Shown one piece after another: positions 45,682 through 57,800 of a stretch of 64,000 nt of DNA. Position numbers and translations under genes: made by a program. Position 1 is the stretch's first letter, and each line of letters starts with the position of its first letter. Source of the DNA: Paludibacteraceae bacterium (GTDB taxonomy: Bacteria; Bacteroidota; Bacteroidia; Bacteroidales; Paludibacteraceae); contig JAKSNY010000004.1 of NCBI GenBank assembly GCA_024399495.1, positions 79,338-143,337 of the forward strand. The letters run 5' to 3'. The notes under the pieces were generated by a model. That model had not been told where the DNA came from. It was given only the letters and a program-made list of their open reading frames with translations, and ran no database searches.

Positions 45682-46991
45682 TGAGAAGATTTTTGTTTGC
45701 ATTGATAGGGATTGCTTTTACGCTCCCGATTATTGCTCAGGAGAGTACATCGGAGGCAAATCCTAAGGTACTTAGTGTATCTTTGAGAGATGCAGTGCAA
45801 TATGCCGTTGACCATAACCGTTCACTACAGAATGCTTCGTTAGAGGAGAGACAGCAGCATGCGGCACGTTGGCAGACCATTGCCACTATGCTTCCACAGG
45901 TAAGTGGAACGTTGGATTACCTTAGTATGTGCGGGTATAAGATGAATATAGGCGGTATGGCTATGCCAATGAACCCTAACGGTACTTTAGGTGTTACCGC
46001 CGCTTTGTCTTTGTCTGGTAAGCAGGTGGTTGCCACATTGCTTAATAATTTGGCTATAGAGATGTCTGAGGTTTCAAAGAAAAAGACAGAGCAGACTGTA
46101 ATTAACAGTGTTATAACCACTTACTATACAGTTCTTACTTTAACAGAGACCATAGATTTGCTTCAGGATAACTACAATAACCTTGAAACTCTTTACCAAA
46201 GGGCGTTAAAGGCTGTAGAGGTGGGTGCCGCAGAGCAGATTTCCGCAGACCAGATAGAGGTGCAGGTAAACACTTATAAGACATCTATCAGCGATGTACA
46301 ACTAAACAGAGAGGTTATGCTCAGTACATTAAGGTTTTTATTGGGACTTGACCGTGACACCAATGTGACATTAACAGATAAAATCAGTAACCTGATGTCT
46401 ATAGATGAAACCCTTGCTATACTTGGAGAGGAGTTTGATATAGAGAAAAATTATGACTATCAGTTGGTTAGTAAGAATGCGGAAATTGCAAAGAAACAAA
46501 TAACCCTTGCCACTATGGATTATATTCCGTCTGTAAGAGCCTATTACAAGTATTCCGCCAAGACATATTTTGGTGCAGATGAGGGCTTTAATATGACTAA
46601 CCCTAACACTATAGGAATCTCAGTTGACGTACCTATATGGTCATCGGGTCAAAGAGCATCTGCCATAACACAGAAAAAACTTGCATCGCAGTCGGCACAG
46701 AACACTATGATGGATACAAAAGACCAACTTAACATAAGCAACTATCAGCTTAGGTATAATTTGCAGAATGCATACGATAAGTATGTGGTGCAGAAAAAGA
46801 ATGTGGAGGTATCGCAGAAAGTGCTTGATAATATATCCAAGAAATTTGAATACGGATATGCTTCCAGTACAGAGGTTACTACGGCATCGCAAGACCTTAT
46901 AGTGGCACAGACCAGTTATGTAAATGCCGTGCTATCTACAGTGGAGGCTTATCTTAACCTTAAGGATTTGATTAACATACCGTATAATTGA
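45678..46991 (+). CDS. TolC-family outer-membrane efflux protein
   Basis: The 437-residue protein has a signal peptide (about 1-20). Two related halves of long helices with beta strands follow the outer-membrane efflux protein pattern (SLRDAVQYAVDHNRSLQNAS near the start; YASSTEVTTASQDLIVAQTS in the second half). It forms the exit duct for the adaptor and RND pump encoded next. Confidence 0.93.
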   Translation: MMRRFLFALIGIAFTLPIIAQESTSEANPKVLSVSLRDAVQYAVDHNRSLQNASLEERQQHAARWQTIATMLPQVSGTLDYLSMCGYKMNIGGMAMPMNPNGTLGVTAALSLSGKQVVATLLNNLAIEMSEVSKKKTEQTVINSVITTYYTVLTLTETIDLLQDNYNNLETLYQRALKAVEVGAAEQISADQIEVQVNTYKTSISDVQLNREVMLSTLRFLLGLDRDTNVTLTDKISNLMSIDETLAILGEEFDIEKNYDYQLVSKNAEIAKKQITLATMDYIPSVRAYYKYSAKTYFGADEGFNMTNPNTIGISVDVPIWSSGQRASAITQKKLASQSAQNTMMDTKDQLNISNYQLRYNLQNAYDKYVVQKKNVEVSQKVLDNISKKFEYGYASSTEVTTASQDLIVAQTSYVNAVLSTVEAYLNLKDLINIPYN

Positions 46992-47014
46992 TAACAAAAT
47001 TAAAATTTATTGAT

Positions 47015-48034
47015 ATGAACAAGATTATTAAATGTTTATTGGTACTATCAGGTGCATTGACGTTTGCCGCCTGTACAAATGATGTAACTGAGACTGAAAC
47101 AGAAAAGGTGGAGCAGGTTCAGGTGCAGAAAATAGAGATGAAGCAGATAGATAGGGTGGTTGAATTGCCTACAACGCTGCAAGGTTATGAGACTATGAAC
47201 ATATCATCAACTGTAAGCGGTATTATAGACCATATTTTTGTGGAGGTTGGAGATAAGGTCTCAAAAGGTCAGCTACTTGTGAGAATGGACCCTACACAAT
47301 ACACCACATACAAACTTCAGTATGCTAATCTTGGTGTGGAGATGGGGCGTATGGAGGCACTTAAAGAGGCTGGAAGCATATCTCAGCAGGCATACGACCA
47401 AACCAAGGTGCAGTATGACCAACTTGGTGAGACTCTTGCCCTTTATGAAAAGAACACATTTGTAAAGGCAGAGTATGCCGGTGTTATTTCAGCCAAGAAT
47501 TTTGAGAATGGCGAGTTGTGTGCCGGTCAGCCTATTCTTACCCTTACTCAGATAAATGTGCTAAAAGCCTATATCAATATACAGGAGGCTTATTTTCCAA
47601 GGCTTAAAGAGGGTATGCCCCTTACTTTAAAGTCTGATATTTACCCCGATAAAGAGTTTAAGGCTACAGTGGAGATAGTATATCCTACCATCGATGCCTC
47701 ATCACATACCTTTACCGTTAAGGTTAAGATTCCTAACTCATCAGAGTTGTTACGTCCGGGTATGTATGTAAAGACATCAATTCCTGTAGGTAAGGCTTCC
47801 ACTCTTGTAGTGCCATATCAGGCAGTGCTTAAACTTATAGGTTCCAACAACCGTTATATATTTATTAAGGACGGCGATAGGGCAAAACGTGTAGATGTGG
47901 AACTTGGTCAGCGTTTTGACAAGTATGTAGAGGTTATTGGAGACATTAAGGAGGGCGATGAGATTGTAACATTAGGGCAGAGCAGACTTATAGACGGTTG
48001 TGCCATTGCCGTTGCATCTGATTCAATACAGTAA
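47015..48034 (+). CDS. RND efflux periplasmic adaptor (membrane fusion protein)
   Basis: The 339-residue lipoprotein starts at ATG 47015 and has lipobox TFAAC with Cys20. The barrel-sandwich half motifs (VSGIIDHIFVEVGDKVSKGQ and VKAEYAGVISAKNFENGE) flank a short helical hairpin, with beta-barrel and membrane-proximal domains after it (LRPGMYVKTSIPVG, IVTLGQSRLIDGCAI). It links the RND pump to the TolC-type duct. Confidence 0.93.
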   Translation: MNKIIKCLLVLSGALTFAACTNDVTETETEKVEQVQVQKIEMKQIDRVVELPTTLQGYETMNISSTVSGIIDHIFVEVGDKVSKGQLLVRMDPTQYTTYKLQYANLGVEMGRMEALKEAGSISQQAYDQTKVQYDQLGETLALYEKNTFVKAEYAGVISAKNFENGELCAGQPILTLTQINVLKAYINIQEAYFPRLKEGMPLTLKSDIYPDKEFKATVEIVYPTIDASSHTFTVKVKIPNSSELLRPGMYVKTSIPVGKASTLVVPYQAVLKLIGSNNRYIFIKDGDRAKRVDVELGQRFDKYVEVIGDIKEGDEIVTLGQSRLIDGCAIAVASDSIQ

Positions 48035-48065
48035 ACCGTTTCAGTAGTTTAAGGAGGATTTTAAT

Positions 48066-51000
48066 ATGAGTATTTACAAAACAGCCATAGACAAGCCGGT
48101 CTCAACCATACTTATTTTTGTGGCGGTTATAATAATAGGTGTATTCTCGTTCTTGAAATTACCTATAGACCAATTTCCTGAGATAGACCCGCCGTATATT
48201 ATGGTTATGACCACATATCCAGGTGCAAATGCCTCAGAGATAGAGACTAACGTAACCAAGTTAATGGAGAACACCCTTAACTCTGTAGATGGTTTGGATA
48301 AACTTACATCTCAGTCTAAGGATAATATGTCTATTGTTACATTGGAGTTTGAGTGGGGTTGGAACTTGGACGAGGCGTCTAACGATGTGCGTTCATACAT
48401 AGAGATGGCTAAAGATGAGTTACCCGATGGGGCGATGACACCTATAATATTTAAGCTTAGTTCAAGCTCAATGCCTATTGCACAGTATGCCATTACAGCA
48501 GAAGAGACTTATCCAGGACTTGAGAAACTGCTTGACGATGAGGTTATTCCAGTGCTTAACCAAGTTGATGGTATAGGAAACATATCAATGTCAGGTGAGC
48601 CTGTCAGGGTAGTATATGTGGATATAGACCAGTCAAAACTTGATGCATACGGAATACCATTGGAGACTGTAGGCACTGCCGTAAGCACTAACAACCTTAA
48701 CCTGTCATCGGGTAAGGTGAAAATGCTTGATGAGCAGTATCAGTTGCAAGTGCGTAGTGAGTTTATAGAGAGCCGTGAGATAGAGGACTTGGTTGTTACC
48801 ACCACACCTGCGGGTAAGCAAGTGTATGTACGTGATATAGCTACCGTGCGTGATACAATCCAAGATATGACACTTGATGAGAAACTTAATGGTGGCGATG
48901 GTGTGCGTCTTATAATAATGAAGCAGTCAGGTGCCAATACCGTTCAGATTTGCCGTGATGTAAACAAGAAAATTGCAGAATTGTTGCCTACATTGCCACC
49001 CGATGTTAAAATTCAGACCATTTATGACTCATCAGAGAACATTCAGAACTCTATAGATTCACTAGAGGAGTCTATTCTGTACGCACTGTTGTTTGTGGTG
49101 TTGGTGGTTTTGTTCTTCTTAGGACGTTGGCGTGCCACATTTATAATAGGTATAACTATCCCTATAGCACTTATTGTGGCGTTCATATACCTGTTGTTTG
49201 TAGATAGTTCACTTAACATTATATCACTCTGCTCTCTGACCATAGCCATAGGTATGGTTGTAGATGATGCCATAGTGGTACTTGAGAACATTACCAGACA
49301 CATAGAGCGTGGTTCTAACCCACATGAGGCTGCCATCTACGCCACTAATGAGGTTTGGGTATCTGTAATAGCCACGACCCTTGTAATTGTGGCTGTGTTT
49401 GTGCCACTTACAATGCTTACAGGTATAGCAGGTGTTATGTTTAAGGAACTTGGTTGGATTGTGACCATAGTTGTATGTACATCAACAGCCGTGGCTATCA
49501 CCCTTACTCCTATGCTATGCTCCAAGTTGCTTAAGGCAAAGAAAGTTACTGTGGTTGACGGTAAACTGATAGAGGAGAATGTACAGGCAGGTTGGTACCA
49601 GAAATATGTGGTATCATGGCTTGATAAGGTTGACCAGTGGTACGCACGTGCATTAGGTGCATGCTTAAATCACAAGGCATTAACCATCTCTGTAGCGGTA
49701 ATATTCTTTATATTGTCTATAACCCCGATGATAATAGGTTGGGTAGGTACAGACTTTATGCAGCAGCAGGATAACGGTCGTCTTACCGTAAATATAGAGT
49801 TGCACCAAACCACACGTGTGGAGGAGGCATCGGAACTTGCACGTACAATAGAAAAGAGGTTTATGGCACTTGCACCTGAGATTGAACTTATAAGCACAAC
49901 CACAGGTTCTGCAGAAGATGCAGGTTTTGCGGCACTTATAAACAATACGTCAAACAATAAAATAAAGATGACCGTCAGATGCTCTAAGAAATATGAGCGT
50001 GAACGTTCCATCTTTGCCATAGCGGAGGAGTTCCGTAAGGAGCTGCAGCGTTACCCTGAGATAGTGGATTACACATGCCAGATGTCCAGCGGTATGGGCG
50101 GTGGTGCCTCAACTGTGGATGTAGAAATTTACGGTTATGATTTTGATGCCACCAACCGATTCTCACAAGAGGTTAAGCGTGCCATTGCAGAGAACTGTGA
50201 GGGTGCACGTGATATTGATATCAGCCGTGAAGATGACCGTCCTGAGTTAAAAATTGTAGTGGATAAGGAGAAAGCGTCACAGTTGGGTCTAAGTTCAGCC
50301 ACTATATCCACGTATGTAAGGAACAGGGTTAATGGCTATACTGCAGGATTCCTTAAAGATGACGGTGATGAGTATAACATTCTTGTTCGTTTGGAGGAGG
50401 AAGACCGCAACTCTATATCTAAGATAGAGAACCTTACAATACCTACACCAACAGGTAAGTTTGTAAAACTTAGTGAGATAGCGGATGTAGTGGAGTATTT
50501 CCAACCGCCGCAAATAGAGCGTAAGACCCGTCAGCGTGTAGTAACAGTGGCTGTTACCCCTTACGACATATCATTGGGCGAACTTGCCGCAAACATACAG
50601 GGTGTAGTTGCCAAGTTAGACAAGCCTATGGGCATATCTGTGCGTTATGCAGGTGACTATGAGGAGCAACAGGAGTCATTCCAAGATATTTTAATGCTGT
50701 TCTTACTTATTGTAATTCTGGTTTATGTGGTTATGGCATCACAGTTTGAGAGTTTCTCAAAGCCGTTCATCATTATGCTTGCCTCTGTGCCGTTTGCGTT
50801 GTCAGGTACGGTATTGGCATTGTGGATTACACATACCACACTTGATATGATTGGTGCCTTAGGTGTGGTAATGCTTGTAGGTATTGCGGTTAAGAACGGT
50901 ATTGTGCTTGTTGACTACATTAACCTTATGCGAGAACGTGGTTATGAACTTAATGAGGCAATTAAGATTTCAGGAGCGTCACGTCTGCGTCCTGTACTTA

Positions 51001-51236
51001 TGACAGCGTTTACAACCTTACTTGGTATGGTGCCAATGGCACTCAGTCAGGGTGAGGGCTCTGAAATGTGGCAGCCTCTTGGTATAGTGGTTATTGGCGG
51101 TCTGCTTGTATCAACATTTGTAACTATGATGATTGTTCCTGTAATCTATGCCGCAATGTCAAAGCACGGAGAGCGTGACAAACAGGAGAAACTTAGAAAA
51201 GAGTACGTATTTATGCAGTTAAAAGTTGAAAGTTGA
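48066..51236 (+). CDS. RND-family efflux pump (AcrB type)
   Basis: The 1056-residue inner-membrane proton/drug antiporter has 12 predicted helices with two large periplasmic loops. The proton-relay pair Asp400-Asp401 lies in GMVVDDAIVVLENI of helix 4, and GVVMLVGIAVKNGIVLVDYI marks helix 10. Length fits HAE1-type pumps. The last residues and stop (KVES, TGA) are translated from a family A repeat. Substrate is unknown; drugs, bile salts or fatty acids are usual. Confidence 0.95.
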   Translation: MSIYKTAIDKPVSTILIFVAVIIIGVFSFLKLPIDQFPEIDPPYIMVMTTYPGANASEIETNVTKLMENTLNSVDGLDKLTSQSKDNMSIVTLEFEWGWNLDEASNDVRSYIEMAKDELPDGAMTPIIFKLSSSSMPIAQYAITAEETYPGLEKLLDDEVIPVLNQVDGIGNISMSGEPVRVVYVDIDQSKLDAYGIPLETVGTAVSTNNLNLSSGKVKMLDEQYQLQVRSEFIESREIEDLVVTTTPAGKQVYVRDIATVRDTIQDMTLDEKLNGGDGVRLIIMKQSGANTVQICRDVNKKIAELLPTLPPDVKIQTIYDSSENIQNSIDSLEESILYALLFVVLVVLFFLGRWRATFIIGITIPIALIVAFIYLLFVDSSLNIISLCSLTIAIGMVVDDAIVVLENITRHIERGSNPHEAAIYATNEVWVSVIATTLVIVAVFVPLTMLTGIAGVMFKELGWIVTIVVCTSTAVAITLTPMLCSKLLKAKKVTVVDGKLIEENVQAGWYQKYVVSWLDKVDQWYARALGACLNHKALTISVAVIFFILSITPMIIGWVGTDFMQQQDNGRLTVNIELHQTTRVEEASELARTIEKRFMALAPEIELISTTTGSAEDAGFAALINNTSNNKIKMTVRCSKKYERERSIFAIAEEFRKELQRYPEIVDYTCQMSSGMGGGASTVDVEIYGYDFDATNRFSQEVKRAIAENCEGARDIDISREDDRPELKIVVDKEKASQLGLSSATISTYVRNRVNGYTAGFLKDDGDEYNILVRLEEEDRNSISKIENLTIPTPTGKFVKLSEIADVVEYFQPPQIERKTRQRVVTVAVTPYDISLGELAANIQGVVAKLDKPMGISVRYAGDYEEQQESFQDILMLFLLIVILVYVVMASQFESFSKPFIIMLASVPFALSGTVLALWITHTTLDMIGALGVVMLVGIAVKNGIVLVDYINLMRERGYELNEAIKISGASRLRPVLMTAFTTLLGMVPMALSQGEGSEMWQPLGIVVIGGLLVSTFVTMMIVPVIYAAMSKHGERDKQEKLRKEYVFMQLKVES

Positions 51237-51239
51237 AAT
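51219..51239. repeat. Short family A array at the RND pump stop codon
   Basis: AGTTAAAAGTTGAAAGTTGA: heptad units that contain the pump's TGA stop. Confidence 0.65.
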
Positions 51240-51242
51240 TAT

Positions 51243-51305
51243 GAATTTTTGGAGTAGCGAGAGCAGAACAAGTTTACTTGTTATGCCGAGTCACGACAAA
51301 AAGGC
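51243..51305 (+). repeat. Family D palindromic repeat between the RND pump and the PII-like gene
   Basis: TTTTTGGAGTAGCGAGAGCA, the palindrome ACAAGTTTACTTGT, and ATGCCGAGTCACGACAAAAA. It is closely similar to 34663-34735. Confidence 0.75.
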
Positions 51306-51330
51306 ATAAAAATTTACGGAGAAAATTTTT

Positions 51331-51624
51331 ATGAAGAGCGTAATGATAATATTCAATCAAGCCAACACAGAGCGTGTTGAGTATATGCTTGATGAGCTTA
51401 AAATAAGTGGCTTCACTTTTTTTGAACAGGTGCAGGGTAGAGGTACAAACGGCGGGGAGCCTCGCCGTGGCACCCATACATGGCCTGAAATGAACTCCGC
51501 TGTAATGACAGTGGTAGAAGACAGCAAAGTGCCTGAACTTCTGCTTGCAATCCGCAAACTTGATGCCCGCAACACGGAGGTGGGCGTTAAGGCGTTTGTG
51601 TGGAACATAGAGCAGATGGTATAG
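51331..51624 (+). CDS. PII-like signalling protein at the end of the RND operon
   Basis: The 97-residue protein has the ferredoxin-like PII fold pattern: an N-terminal strand (VMIIFNQANTERVEYML), a T-loop-position segment rich in Gly and Arg (VQGRGTNGGEPRRGTHTW) and a C-terminal strand (EVGVKAFVWNIEQM). It lacks the canonical PII T-loop tyrosine context. A homologue accompanies RND pumps in other Bacteroidales, suggesting metabolite-dependent tuning of efflux (inference). Confidence 0.8.
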   Translation: MKSVMIIFNQANTERVEYMLDELKISGFTFFEQVQGRGTNGGEPRRGTHTWPEMNSAVMTVVEDSKVPELLLAIRKLDARNTEVGVKAFVWNIEQMV

Positions 51625-51755
51625 AAAGGGGACTGTTTCTAGGAACGAGGGTGAAACGTTAAAGAAATGTTAAGAAAATTGGATTTTTAACATAAAAAGT
51701 TATAAATATCTAAAATTTTTAACATTTCAAATGCTATATGTAAAAATTTTTTAAC

Positions 51756-51763
51756 TAATTTTG
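51756..51763 (+). promoter_or_regulatory. Candidate -7 box of the giant surface protein gene
   Basis: TAATTTTG lies 39 bp upstream of ATG 51803. The upstream region (51640-51755) is very A/T-rich and has no definite -33 TTTG. Confidence 0.5.
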
Positions 51764-51802
51764 CAGTGTTTTTTAATAGCCATAGGCTCAAAATACTGTA
51801 TT

Positions 51803-54800
51803 ATGATTTCGTATAAGTTAAAAAATTTAAGATTTTGTACATTTTTAACACTTCTGTTAATATTTGTTAACTGTTCTTTCGCCGCTCAATACCAACTTGA
51901 CAATGCCGGCTTTGAAAATTGGGGTTCATCTTGGAACGGAAAACCACAACCTAATAGTTGGCACCTTGCCAATGTTGAACAAGTTGGTATGAAGTTTAAT
52001 ATTGGCGAAAGATCATCCAAAGCGCATACTGGTAATTATTCCACTCTATGTAAAGGCACAGAGGTTGGAGCGTTGGGAATCACGGCTATCTCTCCATCGT
52101 GGGTTACTCTTGGAAATCCATGGGCATATCTTGAAGGTATAAAAGTTGGTAGTGCCACGGCAGGTACAGATGGTGGTATTTCATTCTCTGCTCGTCCTGA
52201 TACAATGGCTGTATGGGTTATTCGTGAGAGTGCGGGTAATGAGGATATGAATCTTCTTTATTATGCTTGGAAAGGAACGTCTAAAGGTACACAATATAAA
52301 AATAAAGATAATGGATGTACCTCAACAACCCATTATGACGAAGAATCTGATATAAGAATAACAACTGATGCTAATGCTTGCAAGACAGCGGAATATGCCA
52401 CTCAGATTAGTGAAGGCTGGTTTAAAACAAAAAGTACATATAACAATTGGACACTGATTAAGGTGCCAATAAAATATTATAATAACGAAATACCCACAAA
52501 GGCGAATGTTATTTTATCTGCATCCAGATATCCGGATTTCAGAGCCAATTCAGGACAATACACTTCAAGTAAATTGTGGGTTGATGATATTTCGCTGATA
52601 TACTCATCTCAAATATACGATATACGTTTTAATGGTTTGTCGTATATGAAATTCAATAAAGATGTATATGAATATACCAGAGAATTGGAAGATGGTGAGC
52701 CTATACCTACTATTACATGTTATCGTAGTAGCCGTTTGTTAAGTGGCAATGAAATATCAATCAAAAATGGAGTATGTGACGGAGCACCTACTGTCATTAC
52801 TGTTAATGCGGAAGATGGTAGTTCTATGTCTATATATACGATACATTTTATCTCTCATAGGGATGTAAATCCTGAGCCGGAAAATATATTGATTAACGGT
52901 GAGCCTTTGGAAGGCTTTAATAAAAAGAAATTTAATTATACAAACATTGAGTTACCATACGGAACTGTAGAAAATCCGGAAATTGAAGTTGTAAAAGGAA
53001 ATGATAAGCAAACGGTTAAGATAGAGCCGTTTACAATACCTGGTACAGCCAAGGTCACCGTCTATGCAGAGAATCCTGATTATAATGTTACATATAATCT
53101 TACATTTACCGTTCAAAAATTATCTGATACTACATTAAAAAATATTTATGTTAACGGAGTGGCGGTAAAAGGATTTTCTCCTGTAAAAATTATGTATCCT
53201 GTAAACATACCTATGGGTACTACAGAAAATCCTAAGGTTACATACGAGTCAGCATATCCTCAAGGTGAACAAAGTGTTGATATAAAAACAGTTCAAAAAA
53301 CGGTGGCAGGAAGAGATTCTGTGGTTCAGATAGTGGTATCCGCTCCTGGTGCCGCAATTCCTACAACGTATGAGTTGATATATAAAGAGGCTCTTTCAGA
53401 TTATTCATATCTTCAGGATTTGAGTGTGGAAGGAACTACAATAGATGGCTTTAAACCTGATAGCTTGAATTATATATATACATTGCCTGTAGGTACAAAA
53501 GAGTTGCCTGAAGTATCATACGTCAAGGGAGAGAGTGTTCAAGATGTTGATGTTGCGTATGGCGGGCTTGATGGCACCACTAAAATTACAGTCAAGGCTC
53601 AAAATAAATTAAATACATCAATATACAGAATCCAATTTCCCGTTATTAAGTCTGATGTCTGCATTCTAAAAAATATTTATGTGGGCGGTGTTGCTGTAGA
53701 AAACTTTAACCCCGATGTAAATGACTATATATTTGAGGTGCCGGAGGGTACCGTTGATGTTCCTGAAATTACATGGGAGCAGGGCGATGAGTTTCAAACA
53801 GTTCAGCTTAAAGAGGCTGGAATGGGAGAGAAATCCAGAATAAAGGTTACTGCTCAAAACGGAGCGACTAACGAATATCATGTATTGGTAAAAGTTGTTC
53901 AATCACATATATCATCCTTAAAAGATATAAAAGTAGGTGGTGTAAGTATTGATAATTTTGACTCTTCTGTATTAAACTATGACATAATTTTGCCTGTAGG
54001 CACAAAAGTATTGCCGGAAATATCTTATGTAAAGGGAGATGAAAAAGAGAGCGTATCGGTAAATAAAGGCGGTGTAAATGGTACTACAGAGATTAGAGTG
54101 ATAGCAGAGGGTGGGGAGGTGAGCGTTTACACACTTAACTTCAGTATAAAAAAGAGCGATAACGCCACATTAAAAAACATATTTATTGATGGAGAGCCTC
54201 TTGCAGAATTCGCATCGGAAATATTTGAGTACAATTATATTGAGAGAGAAGGTGCCGAAGGGTTACATGTTATAACAGTTGACAGGGACGACAGTCAACT
54301 TGTGCACATATCAAATCCGTTTGTTTATGGCATATCAACTATAACTGTCACCGCAGAGGCGGGAAATACTAACACTTATACCATTAATTTTGTAAGAGGT
54401 GGAAATACAAGCACGTTGTCTGATATAAAAATAGACGGTGTCACTATATCGGGATTTGCACCTGATGTGTATGAATATACTTATAATCTTAGTTTTAATG
54501 CTAAAAAAAGACCGGAGATAGAGGTGGTAAAGTCTGATGCTTACTCTGTAATGACATCTTCTCTACCTAAATTGGATGGTGATGCGGTGTTTGATATTAC
54601 AGCGGAAGACGGCAGATCTAAAAGCAAATATGTAGTGCATTTTGTAAAGCCCGTGATAAAATATAACACACTGTCTGATATTAAAGTTGATGGTACTTCA
54701 ATTTTAAATTTTAAACCATTAAAGAAAAAATACGTAGTAAAAGTAAAAAATACGCCTTCTAGTGTGATTCCAGTTGGAGCCACTGCTTCAAAAACAATTA

Positions 54801-57800
54801 ACAATGCATCTCACGTAAGGCTTGAGACCTCCGACAAGGATGATCTTAGAGGGTTTACATACGACGTATATTTTCATTATGAAGAGGATACTATTCCAAA
54901 CTGTGATTTCACACAATGGACTAAACCTAAATACACAGATGTTTCCACTGCTGTAAAACCTGTAGGGTGGAATTGTCCTGCTGATGTATTCGGTAAACAA
55001 GAAGTGACTTGGGCGGCTGCTCTTGTTTGCTTAGGCAGAACCGCTTATGCCGGTTATGAGATTTCCAATATTGACAATCAGATAGTAGCTGTAAGGTCAG
55101 ATGATTACCAGTGTGTGTTGGCGGGACCTCTTCCTGCAGTGCTGACACTTGGAACAGTTTCTTGCTCAGTAGGAGTGGCGTCACAGTCCAAAGTAGGGTT
55201 CTCTGGTGGTATAACATTCCGTAACACCCCTGAAACTGCGTCAATCAGATACAGTTATCCGAATAAAGATGGTGGTGGTGCCTTAATTGCGTTCCGATTC
55301 TTTGAAGGGTCAAAAGAGATTAATAAGGATTTGATGATAAGTAATGAGACAACAGATTTCAAAGTAAGTAATCATCCATTGAAACTTGATGGTAAGCAAC
55401 TTACTAAGATGAATATAGCCATTAATCCCAATGGCAATATATGGAGCGGGCTTACGGCTGCGGATAAGGCTCGCATTGATTTGGATTATATTCATTTCTT
55501 GTATAGTTCCAAGATAACTGCCATTAGGGTAAACGGAGTTGAAGCCTCTCTTACTGGTACTCAAGCCACTGCTACAATAGATGAGGCTTACAGTGGAATG
55601 CCCGCTATAGAGATTACAGGCGAGGTGGAAGATCAAATGTACGATATTTCATGCGGAGATGAGGTTGACGGAGTACGTACTGTAAACATAAAGAGTTATG
55701 CGGAGGATATGTCATTTACGTGTTATACACTTGAAATCACCAGACCTAATGCAAGTATCTATTTGGCTGACATCAAACTTAATGGCAATACCATATCAGG
55801 ATTCAGCCCTGAAAAACTTGAATATGAGGTGGTACTTCCGTCTGAAAAGATAAAAATGCCTGATTTGGAAGCTGTTGCCGGAGACGTAAATCAAATAGTG
55901 TCGGTATCAGAGGTTGAAAACGGATATGAGATTACGGTTACATACAAGAATTCACAAGAAAAGACTGTATATAGGGTGTTATCCACTAGGGAAAAATCAG
56001 ACACCGATTTGGCTATGATATATCTTGATGGCAATCAGATGGATGTTTTTGACCCTTATGTACAAAAATACAACATTCTAAAGGCATTGGGTGATAACAA
56101 AATGCCAGAGGTTTCTTTTGACAAAAGGTTGGAGAGTCAAAAGGTTGAAGTAACTAAAACAGAAGATGCAATTATGTTGAAAGTTACAGGTGAGAGTGGC
56201 AATCAAGCCGAATATTCTATAGATTTTGTAAAGAAACTCTATTCTGATGCCCATCTTGAGGTGATTAAAATAAATAAAGAGTACATTGAAGGCTTTGAGA
56301 GAGAAAAATTCAATTATGATATAATGTTGCCTGTAGGTTCAGATATAGAAAAAGTTGAAGTAGGTTACATTAGAGGGGATATAGGGCAGACTGTATCTGA
56401 AACACGTGAAGGCAATACTGTGAAATTAGAGGTTGTATCTCAAGATAAATCTGTAATTAATGTATATACAGTTTCGCTTGAAGTTGAAAAATCAACATAT
56501 ACTTTATTAAAAGACTTAATGGTAGGGGAATCTAGCATAGAACAGTTTGATAAGGAGGTGTTTGACTATACCATTGTTTTGCCAATGGGTGTTAAACAGA
56601 TGCCCGAGGTAAAATGTGTGCCAGGCGATGCTTATCAAACCATTGAGTATGATGTGTTAGAAGAGCAAATGCAAAAGAAAGTAATTGTCACAGCCCAAAA
56701 TGGCAATAGTAGCGTATATACTGTAAAATTTGAAATCACACTGTCAGACAACGCTTTCTTAGAGAATATAATAGTAGGTGACGGCCGTCAGTTGGTTCCG
56801 GCTTTTGATAGCGAAACCTTTAATTATGAGGTTGTGTTGCCGTTTAGGTCAAAAACGGTGCCGTCTGTAGAACCTGTGCCTGGAGATGCGGGACAGACAA
56901 TCACACCTGATTACACAGAAGATGTAAATGACACGTCTATTATAACGGTATTATCTGAAGATGAGGCGGTTACAAATATATATACAATTAAATTCAGAGA
57001 AGCGGATAGTGATGTATCAACACTTGATATGATATCATACGTAATAAATGAAGATACAATACAAATAGAGGATTTTGAACCGGAAAAATATTCATATAAG
57101 GTTGAGTTGCCGTATGGAACAACAGAAGCCCCTGAGGTGGAGTATTTGGAAACAGACCCGGCAACAGAAACAGTGTTTAAGACAACAGAGGAAATAGAGG
57201 CGGAAGAGTATTGGCAAACATCATTGGTTGTCACTGCACAAAACGGAGATATGAGTAAATATATTGTTGATTTTGTGGTTGTTCCTGATACAGAGAACAG
57301 ACTAAAGAATATTTGGGTGTTTGGTAAGCCTATAGAGGGTTTTGACCCTGATGTGCTTGATTACAACATAGAGCTTAAAGCATATAGTGATTCTTCGGAA
57401 ATTCCGTGTGCAAAAGATATTTCATTTGAGAAATTTAATGAGTATGAGCATGTTGATAATGTTGTTCAGCAAACAAGAGAGTGTATTATAATACGTGTTA
57501 CATCTATGAGTGGAGATATAAGAGATTATGTAATCAACACTACAATCAAATTATCAGACAACACACAACTTGATGGCATATATTATAAAGGTGTGTCAAT
57601 GAAAGATTTTGACCCTGATGTATATGAATATACATACAAATTGCCATTTGGAACCGCTTTTGTTGATGATGATTTGGTTACTTTTGATAAACATGAAGAA
57701 TCTCAAATGGTTAAAGTTCAAAAATCAGAACAAAGTGCATTTGATTTTATGATATCTGTTTATTCACAAGAGGATATAGAAACAGGAAAAGAAGTTCCTT

